From NCBI GenBank assembly GCA_015060245.1, contig SUYU01000014.1:1-64000 (forward strand): 64,000 nucleotides of DNA, read 5' to 3'. Below the pieces are notes generated by a model. That model saw only the letters and a list, made by a program, of their open reading frames with translations. It was not told the origin of the DNA and searched no databases. This document shows positions 7,417-15,455 of this stretch, in pieces. The DNA comes from Bacteroidales bacterium (GTDB lineage Bacteria; Bacteroidota; Bacteroidia; Bacteroidales; UBA932). Each line of letters opens with the position of its first letter. The first letter of the stretch is position 1. A program made the translations under genes and the position numbers.

Positions 7417-10400
7417 TTATTGGTTCATATCAAAATAGCGGGCCTGCGGATGTGCAATCAGCAAAGCACAGACTGATGTTGACGGTTTTATTGCAAAAGA
7501 GTCAGTCAGTTCCATGTTCATTCTTTCTCCCGCTCCCGTGATGTCAAATACTATCTTTTTCTGTGAGTGGTCCGGAGACATAGGATAACCGAACGCCACC
7601 CTTACGATATTCTGCTGCAGGGCAACCTGACGTGTTGTCCATTGGGCCATTGCCTCTGCAAAACGGGCACAGAGACTCTGTCTGAGAAGATATTCGAAAT
7701 CCTTGTGGTCAAACTCACCTGCCCTTTTGTCCTCTACCTTCACAACCAGCATGCCCAATTTTGATGTATATGGAGCAGCCGGAAACCAGTCGGCTCCCGA
7801 CAGATGCTCACCGCCTGCCTTCAACTGGCGCGGCATTGCAAAACGGCATATTGCCTTCCTCTCTCCAACCATAATGAGTTCAGGCTCCTTTGCAACCCTT
7901 TCGCCTCTCTCATCAGAAGAGTGGTCATCCTCATCTTCAGTATAGTTTTCAAGAACCACAATCTCCTCATTTTCCGAATAGGCATCATAGAATTTTACCA
8001 TTGCACTTATCTCAAACTCATCTTCCACAGAGATACCGGCAATTGTATCCATAGCCTGCTGGAAAAGATTCTCAGCCTCCTGGCCGCTCTCATTGGAGGT
8101 ATAGAGCACATTGGGATAAACACCCTTGAATCCCCAGAAGTTGAAGAACTGTGTCCAGTCAACATCCTGAAGGAGTTCATTTGGATTCAAGTTGGCAACA
8201 AAGAGATTGTTCTCTCCATATTCAGCCGGCTGTATAAAACTCTCCAGAGGATACTTTACGGCATTTGCCCTTGCCTGTTCTGCAGAAAGGGTCTCTGCCG
8301 CACTTCCATAATGGAGACTCCTCAACTTCTGCTGCTCCTCCTTGATGGAGGCTATATACTCCGCCGAGTTCTCCATAACCAGCCTTTTGCAGATTCCGGC
8401 AGCACGTGAAGCATCACTGCCATAGGCCACACAGTAACTGTAGAGCGGAGCCAATTTTACTGCAGTATGCACGGCCGATGTGGTTGCACCTCCTACATTC
8501 AATGCTATAGGATGGCCCACCTCCTCAAGTATACGCGAAGTATTCTGCTCCAGCAACCTGCATAGGTTCTCCATCTGCTCCAAAGATGGGGTAATGAGTC
8601 CGCTTATGCCTATTATGTCAGCCTTGTGCCTGATAGCCTCTTCGAGGATGACGCTGTTGTCTACCATTACACCAAGGTCTATCACCTCAAAATTGTTGCA
8701 CGAAAGGACTATCGCCACAATATTCTTTCCTATATCGTGAACATCACCTTTGGCAGTTGCAAGAACCACCCTGCCACGTCTGCCCGTTCCGCTCTTCTGC
8801 AGATTGTATCTCTCAATCTCCGGTTCCAGCAGAGTTACTGCAACCTTCATTGCCTTTGCACTCTTGACCACTTGAGGCAAAAACATCTTTCCCTCGCCAA
8901 AGAGGCTTCCTACCCTCTCCATTCCCTCCATAAGAGGGCCCTCAATTATCTCTACCGGGTTTGAATATTTTTCAAGGGCGGCTGCCACATCCTCCTGCAT
9001 ATGTGCAGTAATTCCCTTTACAAGCGCATAGGCAAGACGCTCCTCCAACGGTTTGTCCCTCCACGGCTCCTCTTTCTGAGGCACAACTGCACCGCTCTCC
9101 TTCATAGCCTTGAGTGCCAGATCCTCCTGTTTCAACTCTTCAGCAAGTTCAATGAGAAGATCGGTAGGCTGACCTTCGCCCCCAAGAATTGAGTTGTCAT
9201 TGAGCACCACCGCCTCAACCCTTTTAAGTAGTTCAGGCTCAATCTCATCATAAACCTGCAACATTCCCGGGTTGACAATTGCCATATCCATGCCTGCCTG
9301 AATGGCATGGTAAAGGAAGACCGAATGCATTGCCTCCCGCACCCTGTTGTTGCCCCGGAATGCAAACGAGAGATTTGATACTCCGCCCGAAGTCTTGCAG
9401 CCCGGAAGATTCTCCTTTATCCACTTTACCGCCTTGATGAAGTCAACGGCATAATCATTATGCTCCTCAAGGCCGGTAGCAACAGTAAGTATGTTTACAT
9501 CAAAAATGATATCCTGCGGGGCAAATCCCACCTTTTGGGTAAGGATCCTGTATGCCCTCTCACAAATCTCAATCTTTCTTGCATAGGTTACCGCCTGGCC
9601 CTGTTCATCAAAAGCCATTACAATTACAGCCGCACCCAAAAGGTATATCTCCCTTGCCTTTCTTATGAACTCCTCTTCTCCCTCCTTCAGGCTCAACGAG
9701 TTTACAATACATTTGCCTGTGCTGTTCTTCAATCCGGCAAGGATTGTATCCCAGTTTGAAGAATCTATCATGAACGGAACCTTGGCAATATCAGGATCAT
9801 TGCTTATGTATCTGACGAATGTTGCCATCTCCTGCGCACTGTCAAGGAGAGCATCGTCCATATTTATATCAATTATTGTGGCCCCCTCCTCAATCTGTTT
9901 GCGTGCAATCTCGGCCGCCTCGGCATAAGCCTTGGCACGTATGAGTTTTGCAAACTTTGCAGAGCCTGCCACATTTGTGCGTTCGCCAACGTTTATGAAA
10001 TTGTTCTTTGACTTGTTTATCAGAAGGTTTTCAAGTCCGCTTGTCCACAAGTCATCCACATCATGAGCCACAACCACTTCGCGCGGTTTTACCCCTTCAA
10101 GCGCAGCCTTGATGGCCCTTATATGGTCGGGGGTCGTTCCACAACATCCGCCTGCGATATTTATAAGACCCTTCTGAGCAATGGCTTTAAGGTGTGAAGC
10201 GGTAAACTCCGGCTTCTCATCGTACTCTCCCATTTCATTGGGCAGACCGGCATTCGGATAGATGCTCAAGAAACATGGAACGCCCTTGCCGCCGAACGCC
10301 TCATGGGCCAGTTGTTCCATAAACGGCATGAGGTCCGCCGCTCCAAATGAACAGTTGAGACCAAAACTCATGATATCATAATGGGCAAGTGTTGTAAAGA

Positions 10401-11049
10401 GGGCGTCGGTCTTCTGTCCGCTCAAAAGACGGCCGCTCCTGTCATTTATTGTGGCAGACACCATTACCGGCACATCGGTACCCCTCTCCTGCTGCACTTT
10501 GGATATGGCATAAAGGGCCGCCTTGGCATTGAGTCCATCGTATACTGTCTCAACCAGCAGGAGGTCTACTCCGCCATCCAGCAATCCCCTCACCTGCTCC
10601 ATGTAGGCCTCAGCCATTGTATCAAAATCTACAGAACGGTACTCCGGTCTGTTAACATCAGGTGAGAATGACAACATCCTTATTGTAGGGCCCATTGAAC
10701 CGGCAACCAGAACATCTGTGCCCTCTGCAGCCCTTCTTGCAATCTGCGCTCCCGACAAATTCAATTCATATACCCTATCGGAAAGCCCATACTCCTGCTG
10801 TGATACTGCAGTACTGCTGAATGTATTTGTCTCAATAATGTCGGCCCCGGCCTCTATGTATGCCCTGTGTATCCTCTCTATCACATCCGGACGTGTAAGG
10901 TTGAGCACATCGTTGTTGCCTGCTCCGCCCCTGAAATCCTCCGGCGACAATCCCTCCCTCTGTATCATGGTGCCCATAGCGCCGTCAAGGATTAGTATTC
11001 TCCTCTTCAATCTTTCTATAATCTCACACTTTGAAACTCTACTATTCAT
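7417..11049 (-). CDS. metH: Cobalamin-dependent methionine synthase
   Basis: A full-length 1210-residue MetH transferring methyl from 5-methyl-THF to homocysteine through cobalamin. The order is canonical. The homocysteine domain (1 to about 325) has LDGAMGTMIQ and the zinc cysteines in GGCCGTTPDH. The pterin domain (from about 345) has FINVGERTN. A helical cap is followed by the cobalamin domain with DVHDIGKN (about residue 750), whose histidine ligates cobalt. The SAM-dependent reactivation domain fills the last 330 residues. AAAGGAG sits directly against the start codon. TATGTTTG at 11115-11122 on this strand is a possible promoter. No cobalamin or SAM riboswitch is visible upstream, so B12 control is not supported. 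Confidence 0.97.
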   Translation of the reverse strand: MNSRVSKCEIIERLKRRILILDGAMGTMIQREGLSPEDFRGGAGNNDVLNLTRPDVIERIHRAYIEAGADIIETNTFSSTAVSQQEYGLSDRVYELNLSGAQIARRAAEGTDVLVAGSMGPTIRMLSFSPDVNRPEYRSVDFDTMAEAYMEQVRGLLDGGVDLLLVETVYDGLNAKAALYAISKVQQERGTDVPVMVSATINDRSGRLLSGQKTDALFTTLAHYDIMSFGLNCSFGAADLMPFMEQLAHEAFGGKGVPCFLSIYPNAGLPNEMGEYDEKPEFTASHLKAIAQKGLINIAGGCCGTTPDHIRAIKAALEGVKPREVVVAHDVDDLWTSGLENLLINKSKNNFINVGERTNVAGSAKFAKLIRAKAYAEAAEIARKQIEEGATIIDINMDDALLDSAQEMATFVRYISNDPDIAKVPFMIDSSNWDTILAGLKNSTGKCIVNSLSLKEGEEEFIRKAREIYLLGAAVIVMAFDEQGQAVTYARKIEICERAYRILTQKVGFAPQDIIFDVNILTVATGLEEHNDYAVDFIKAVKWIKENLPGCKTSGGVSNLSFAFRGNNRVREAMHSVFLYHAIQAGMDMAIVNPGMLQVYDEIEPELLKRVEAVVLNDNSILGGEGQPTDLLIELAEELKQEDLALKAMKESGAVVPQKEEPWRDKPLEERLAYALVKGITAHMQEDVAAALEKYSNPVEIIEGPLMEGMERVGSLFGEGKMFLPQVVKSAKAMKVAVTLLEPEIERYNLQKSGTGRRGRVVLATAKGDVHDIGKNIVAIVLSCNNFEVIDLGVMVDNSVILEEAIRHKADIIGISGLITPSLEQMENLCRLLEQNTSRILEEVGHPIALNVGGATTSAVHTAVKLAPLYSYCVAYGSDASRAAGICKRLVMENSAEYIASIKEEQQKLRSLHYGSAAETLSAEQARANAVKYPLESFIQPAEYGENNLFVANLNPNELLQDVDWTQFFNFWGFKGVYPNVLYTSNESGQEAENLFQQAMDTIAGISVEDEFEISAMVKFYDAYSENEEIVVLENYTEDEDDHSSDERGERVAKEPELIMVGERKAICRFAMPRQLKAGGEHLSGADWFPAAPYTSKLGMLVVKVEDKRAGEFDHKDFEYLLRQSLCARFAEAMAQWTTRQVALQQNIVRVAFGYPMSPDHSQKKIVFDITGAGERMNMELTDSFAIKPSTSVCALLIAHPQARYFDMNQ

Positions 11050-11300
11050 CTCCTTTACAATTGGTTACAATGGTTCTGAAAAAATTACGCCAATATAGCA
11101 TAACAAATTGAGAGCAAACATACACAAAATAGTGATAAGTTCCATCTGTCGGGAGATAAAAGAGATTAAAAATTGTGGAAATCAAGACCAATTTTAGAGA
11201 AAAAGCACCAAATGCACACTCGCATAATTGCCCGGTCTTTGCATATACAATGACGCTTCGACAAAATATGCCATACCCGCACATGCTCTGCAAAAGATGC

Positions 11301-11660
11301 AGCAACAGACTTAACAACAAATACAGCAACAGACTCAACAACAAATACAGCAACAAGCATAACACCAAATGCAGCAACAGACACAACAGCAAATGCAGCA
11401 ACAGATTTAACAACAAATACGGCAACAGGCATAACACCAAATGCAGCAACAGACTTAACAGCAAATGCAGCAACAGACTTAACAACAAATACAGCAACAG
11501 ACTCAACAACAAATGCAGCAACAGACTCAACAACAAATACAGCAACAGGCATAACACCAAATGCAGCAACAGACACAACAGCAAATGCAGCAACAGATTT
11601 AACAACAAATACGGCAACAGGCATAACACCAAATGCAGCAACAGACTTAACAACAAATGC
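11301..11660. repeat. 24-bp tandem repeat array, 15 units
   Basis: Fifteen head-to-tail units of exactly 24 bp, starting at 11301, 11325, 11349 and so on to 11637. Consensus halves are AGCAACAGACTT and AACAACAAATAC. Units 3-7 recur as units 11-15 with the same variants, so a block of eight units (192 bp) was itself duplicated. The period is divisible by three, so several frames on both strands stay open: octapeptides like LNNKYSNR in one plus frame, FVVKSVAA-like in one minus frame. The array ends within four bases of the start of the phosphoesterase gene. The flank 11050-11300 holds nothing else convincing. Confidence 0.95.
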
Positions 11661-12490
11661 AAGAGATGACATTAAAAAATATCACCCATAAATATATCAC
11701 AGCACTGACAATTCTTGTGTGCAGTATGATCTGCTCATGCAGCGCACTTGATTACCACCCGTACGATGCCCATATAACGGGCGCAAAAAACCTTACTGAA
11801 AAGAATGTCAGGCTTATAGAAGAGGCGCTTGAGGGCAAAAAAGAGTTCCGGTTTGCAATGATAAGCGACACTCAGCGCTGGTTTGACGAGACAGAGATGG
11901 CAATTGAGGCCATAAATGCACGTGATGACATAGACTTTGTTGTACACGGAGGTGACCTGAGCGATTTTGGGATCACAGACGAATTTATGTGGATGAGGGA
12001 TCTGCTGTGCAAATTCAGGGCTCCCCATATAACAGTCATAGGCAACCATGACTGCATAGGCACCGGCAAGGCCTCGTATGAAACAATCTACGGCGCAGCA
12101 AACTATGCCTTCAACGCCGGCGACACCCGTTTCATATGCCTGAACACCAATGCTCTGGAATATGACTATTCCTGTCCCATCCCAGATTTTAACTTTATTG
12201 AAAATGAATTGGAGAATTGGGACCCCAATATAAAAAAGAGCATATTTCTCATGCATGTGAAACCCTTTGACGATGAGTTCAACAATAATGTTGCAAGGGT
12301 TTTCCAAGCCTACATTACCCGCTTCCCCGGACTCCAGTTCTGCATATATGGCCACAACCACAACCTTGCCGTAAACGAACCCTTCAATGACGGGGTCAAA
12401 TACTACGGCTGCCCCAACATAGCAGACCGCATATATCTTCTATTCACCGTAAACGAGGAGGGATACACCTATGAAGTTGTCAAATTTTAA
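11657..12490 (+). CDS. Calcineurin-like metallophosphoesterase, probable lipoprotein
   Basis: A 277-residue secreted phosphoesterase with the metal-binding motif series: ISDTQ (first motif, with Q where many have H), GGDLSD, GNHD, LMHVK and GHNH. A hydrophobic N-terminus ends in ICSC, so Cys28 may be lipidated and the enzyme anchored on the periplasmic or surface side. The substrate is unknown. ATG 11657 is the first start, and ATG 11666 is equally possible. The frame is closed just upstream by a TAA inside the 24-bp array, so the array is not part of this protein. It overlaps the next gene by 20 bases, which implies joint expression with the outer-membrane barrel protein. Confidence 0.85.
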   Translation: MQEMTLKNITHKYITALTILVCSMICSCSALDYHPYDAHITGAKNLTEKNVRLIEEALEGKKEFRFAMISDTQRWFDETEMAIEAINARDDIDFVVHGGDLSDFGITDEFMWMRDLLCKFRAPHITVIGNHDCIGTGKASYETIYGAANYAFNAGDTRFICLNTNALEYDYSCPIPDFNFIENELENWDPNIKKSIFLMHVKPFDDEFNNNVARVFQAYITRFPGLQFCIYGHNHNLAVNEPFNDGVKYYGCPNIADRIYLLFTVNEEGYTYEVVKF

Positions 12491-13952
12491 GCAGAGCATC
12501 CCAAAATTCACCCCAGTGCTCATGATGAACTTCCTTGGCATTCTGATTGGGATTCTCTTTACCCTCAATACGCAACCTGCCGCTGCATTTTACGCTACAG
12601 ATTACACTACAGGCTCTACCGGCCCAACAGTTATGGCGCCACTATTTACCATAGGCCACAACATGGCATCGGGCACAACCGTTCCATCAACAAATTGCGT
12701 ACCTGCAGATTGCACTTCAACAGATTGTATATCTGCAAACAGCATTGCAGAAGATTACAATTCGGCTGATTATGTGCCTGCAGATTGCACTTCAACAGAT
12801 TGTATATCTGCAAACAGCATTGCAGAAGATTACAATTCGGCTGATTATGTGCCTGCAGGTTGCACTTCAACAGATTGCATATCTGCAAACAGCATTGCAG
12901 AAGATTACAATTCGGCTGATTATGTGCCCGCAGATTGCACTTCAACAGATTGCATATCTGCAAACAGCATTGAAGAAGATTACAATTCGGCTGATTATGT
13001 GCCCGCAGATTGCACATCTACGGACTATACATCAACAGATTACACTCAAGCAAATTACACGCACAACATATCGCACAAGCGACTCTGTGATTCCACAACG
13101 GTGAAGCAGATAAAGAAACAATACCGCAGTCAACTTGAAATCTTGCGACATCAACTTAAGGATAACATCTACTACAAAAATTCCAACAGCAACGGCCCGA
13201 GCCGTCCATTACAAGCAGACAACGGCAACAATGCCTCAAACAATGGCAACCTGGGCCAAGCACACTCTCAAGATGACCTCCACATGACTAATCGCAACAC
13301 CAACCTCTATCGGACACTCTTAAGAGCAGAAAAGAGCAAATTGAAATCTGAACGCGACTCCCTTATCTGCACAGCCATAGAGAGGAAGTATCTGAACAAT
13401 CTGACCAACTACCGCTCATCCTGGAGCAGGCTTATACCGGCCTACAGCAAAATACAGATAGCGGGAGGAACAGGTACCGTTTCAGTTGGACCTGGCTGGG
13501 ACTACGGGCGCAAGAACCAATGGGAAACAGACCTGCTCATAGGTTACCTTCCCAAATATGAGTCACAGGAATGGAAAATGACTCTCACTATCAAACAGAA
13601 CTATATACCCTGGTCCATAAGGATTGGAAAGGGTACCTTTGAATTCTCACCCCTCACATGCGGCATATACGGCAGCCTTGTCATTGGAGGAGATTTCTGG
13701 CTTAAGGAGCCCCTTCGTTATCCCGACAGATCATATTACCGCTTCCCCACTCGCGTACGTGGACATATCTTCCTTGGGGAGCGCATAACCCTCAACATCA
13801 AACCCGGAGCAAGCCGCGCCCACAAGAGCATCTCATTCTATTACGAGATATGCACCCACGACCTTGCCCTCATGAGCATCTGCACCAACAAATATCTCTC
13901 CTTCAGGGATGCCACAAGTCTTGCGTTTGGACTTAAATTCCAGATTTTCTGA
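12471..13952 (+). CDS. Outer-membrane barrel-like protein with Cys/Asp-rich repeat region
   Basis: A 493-residue protein with an N-terminal hydrophobic signal (about residues 14-39, ending QPAAA). Then come four and a bit 25-residue repeats of the form DCTSTDCISANSIAED plus YNSADYVPA. A polar linker (about 200-315) with charged, helix-prone segments follows. The last 180 residues have alternating aromatic and polar residues and end in Phe, as outer-membrane barrels do. No named family is recognised with certainty. The repeats give two cysteines per unit, unusual for an exported protein. It is coupled to the upstream phosphoesterase by a 20-base overlap, so the two may act together at the envelope. 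Confidence 0.7.
   Translation: MKLSNFKQSIPKFTPVLMMNFLGILIGILFTLNTQPAAAFYATDYTTGSTGPTVMAPLFTIGHNMASGTTVPSTNCVPADCTSTDCISANSIAEDYNSADYVPADCTSTDCISANSIAEDYNSADYVPAGCTSTDCISANSIAEDYNSADYVPADCTSTDCISANSIEEDYNSADYVPADCTSTDYTSTDYTQANYTHNISHKRLCDSTTVKQIKKQYRSQLEILRHQLKDNIYYKNSNSNGPSRPLQADNGNNASNNGNLGQAHSQDDLHMTNRNTNLYRTLLRAEKSKLKSERDSLICTAIERKYLNNLTNYRSSWSRLIPAYSKIQIAGGTGTVSVGPGWDYGRKNQWETDLLIGYLPKYESQEWKMTLTIKQNYIPWSIRIGKGTFEFSPLTCGIYGSLVIGGDFWLKEPLRYPDRSYYRFPTRVRGHIFLGERITLNIKPGASRAHKSISFYYEICTHDLALMSICTNKYLSFRDATSLAFGLKFQIF
12702..13030. repeat. 75-bp in-frame tandem repeat inside the barrel-protein gene
   Basis: Units begin at 12702, 12777, 12852 and 12927, each 75 bp, with a partial fifth unit from 13002. 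Copies differ by only a few bases, which points to recent expansion. Each encodes 25 residues and keeps the frame, so copy-number change would lengthen or shorten the exposed part of the protein without breaking it. Confidence 0.95.
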
Positions 13953-14491
13953 TACAAAGGCATCAAGCAGCACCAGCCACAAAAAGCATCCACAAAGCGG
14001 GGCTCCATAGCATCCACAAAGGCATCCATAAAAGCGTCCACAAAAAGCATCCTCAAAAGCACCCACAAAGCGGGGCTCCTGCGGCCAGCCAACAGCAGCG
14101 AAAGTGCGGGACATACTCACTATTCCCGACACTTCAAGTTCAAGTTCAGACTCCTCTATATTCAAATTCCAATTCCAACGTTTCTGAACCAGGCACTCCA
14201 CTTGCCAGACTCGCCTCAGGGCACAACCCCTACACTCCAGCACTTAAATCCAGCCACCTGCATGACACAGAAATTGCGACTTAGCAACATATCTATCACG
14301 CCCTGCTGCTTATGCTTATATATTAACTTCCCCGATGCGCTCGAGTTCCACGAATCACCCGTTTCAAGGACTTCGTAGCCAGGATTCCGCTAATAAGACT
14401 TGCATTTCTTCCGCGAGGTCCACGAATCACCCGTTTCAAGGACTTCGTAGCAGGCTGGCGCCTGCCGCAATCAAGTATTTCAATTGGACAA
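13953..14491. repeat. Gene-free stretch with short repeats, including a 33-bp direct repeat
   Basis: After the barrel-protein stop, 13965-14080 consists of imperfect repeats built on AGCATCCACAAA-like words, with no believable reading frame. A 33-bp sequence beginning TCCACGAATCACCCG occurs twice as an exact direct repeat at 14347-14379 and 14419-14451, 72 bp apart. One CCCGACA motif lies at 14125-14131. No gene is called here. Confidence 0.7.
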
Positions 14492-14635
14492 TCACCTGGA
14501 ACAAATAAAAATTGTATCTATCTGAAAATAAACATTTTAATTTTACACATTGTTCCAGGTGAGCACAAATCGCTCCACCTGGAACACATATCGCATCCAG
14601 ACCTCAATAAAACAGCAGTTAATGTTCCAGGTGAA
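14492..14635. repeat. Double-palindrome (REPIN-like) element, copy A
   Basis: Two stem-loops back to back. TCACCTGGAACA (14492-14503) pairs with TGTTCCAGGTGA (14551-14562). After 13 bases, CACCTGGAACA (14576-14586) pairs with TGTTCCAGGTGAA (14623-14635). Stems are 11-12 bp and the loops, 47 and 36 bases, are unrelated to each other. The same layout occurs at 25931-26096 and 41744-41909. No transposase is adjacent. The stretch 14636-14886 holds nothing else I can call. Confidence 0.9.
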
Positions 14636-14886
14636 TGTCCGGAATCAAGTCTGTATTAAATCTGTATTTAAAGCAATGACAAAGAAAGAGTGCAAAAAGC
14701 CGCTTTGTGGGCATCTTTCTCGCCTAGTTTTTGACATAAAATAATAAATCAGATGGAATGCGTTTCATCTGATTTACTACATCTTTCTATTTATCAATAC
14801 GTTATACGGGGTGTTACCAACCATTTTTATCCACATTACCAAAAGTTCTGCGACCGGGTAGGTGCAAGCACATAGGCAGAGTCTAC

Positions 14887-15079
14887 ATCCGTATACGAAA
14901 AAAGGCCAGCATGCGCTGACCTCTCGGGTGGAGAATGGGGCTCGAAAGCGGCTGCGGTCAGCCGCTCGGTTTACGGCGTCGCGGAGGGCCGCACTGCGGC
15001 AATGTGGGTCCGAGCCCATATCCGTATACGAAAAAAGGCCAGCAAATGCTGACCTCTCGGGTGGAGAATGGGGCTCGAA
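14887..15079. repeat. 60-bp direct duplication of the tRNA-His 3' end and terminator
   Basis: 14887-14946 and 15020-15079 are 60-base copies differing at three positions inside the hairpin loop. Each contains the last part of tRNA-His and its terminator. The 73 bases between them are much richer in G+C and start with a perfect hairpin, AGCGGCTG-CGGT-CAGCCGCT (14947-14966). Duplicated tRNA 3' ends mark integration sites of mobile elements, but no integrase is present. A decayed tandem tRNA copy is the other explanation. Confidence 0.85.
15031..15054 (-). terminator. Terminator of tRNA-His
   Basis: On the minus strand GGTCAGC-ATTT-GCTGGCC is followed by six T. A second equivalent hairpin with its own T-run lies at 14898-14921 in the upstream duplicate copy. 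Confidence 0.85.
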
Positions 15080-15134
15080 CCCACGACCTTCGGTGCCACA
15101 AACCGACGCTCTAACCAACTGAGCTATAACCACC
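15060..15134 (-). tRNA. tRNA-His (GTG)
   Basis: Minus-strand cloverleaf with D arm GCTCAGTTGGTTAGAGC, anticodon arm TCGGT-TTGTGGT-GCCGA (anticodon GTG) and T arm GTGGG-TTCGAGC-CCCAT. An extra 5' G (G-1) opposite C73 identifies histidine. The CCA tail is not encoded. The acceptor stem GTGGTTA/TCTCCAC has two mismatches at pairs 5-68 and 6-67, both caused by the 3' strand, which is the part duplicated next door. Function is probable but not certain. Confidence 0.9.
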
Positions 15135-15455
15135 ATGTAGTTGAAAGTTCCAATCAAGAACTCCCAATCGGACTGCAAAGATATATTTTTTTTCTGAAAT
15201 GCAAGAATTTTTGTTAAAAAGATTGAAAAGTTTTCTGTCGGGACAAAATTTAGAAAGGAGAAAATACTGCTTTGTTTGAAGGGAACGCTGACTGGTTTTG
15301 ATGAAGATATTTATTTTTTGAAGAGGATGCCGATTTATTTTAAATTATTCTTTTATTTTTGGTGCAATTAACATTTTTATTTTATAAATTTGTAGACTTT
15401 TGAAAACCAGATAAAACAAAACACTAAAAAATAACTAAAATTAAAACCAATTATT

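Noticed and set aside
11175..11669. 164-codon plus-strand frame with LNNKYSNR repeats, and long minus-strand frames over the same array
   Set aside because: All come from a 24-bp repeat without in-phase stops. No signal peptide, promoter or start context supports any of them, and three frames cannot all be genes.
13833..14243. 136-codon minus-strand frame after the barrel gene
   Set aside because: It is antisense to the barrel-protein 3' end and to CATCCACAAA-type repeats, with Cys/Gly-rich nonsense composition.
14887..15134. Integrated mobile element at tRNA-His
   Set aside because: Only a duplicated tRNA end is present. No integrase, relaxase or cargo gene was found, so no element is annotated.
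14777..15178. 133-codon minus-strand frame
   Set aside because: It reads straight through tRNA-His and the duplicated terminators.
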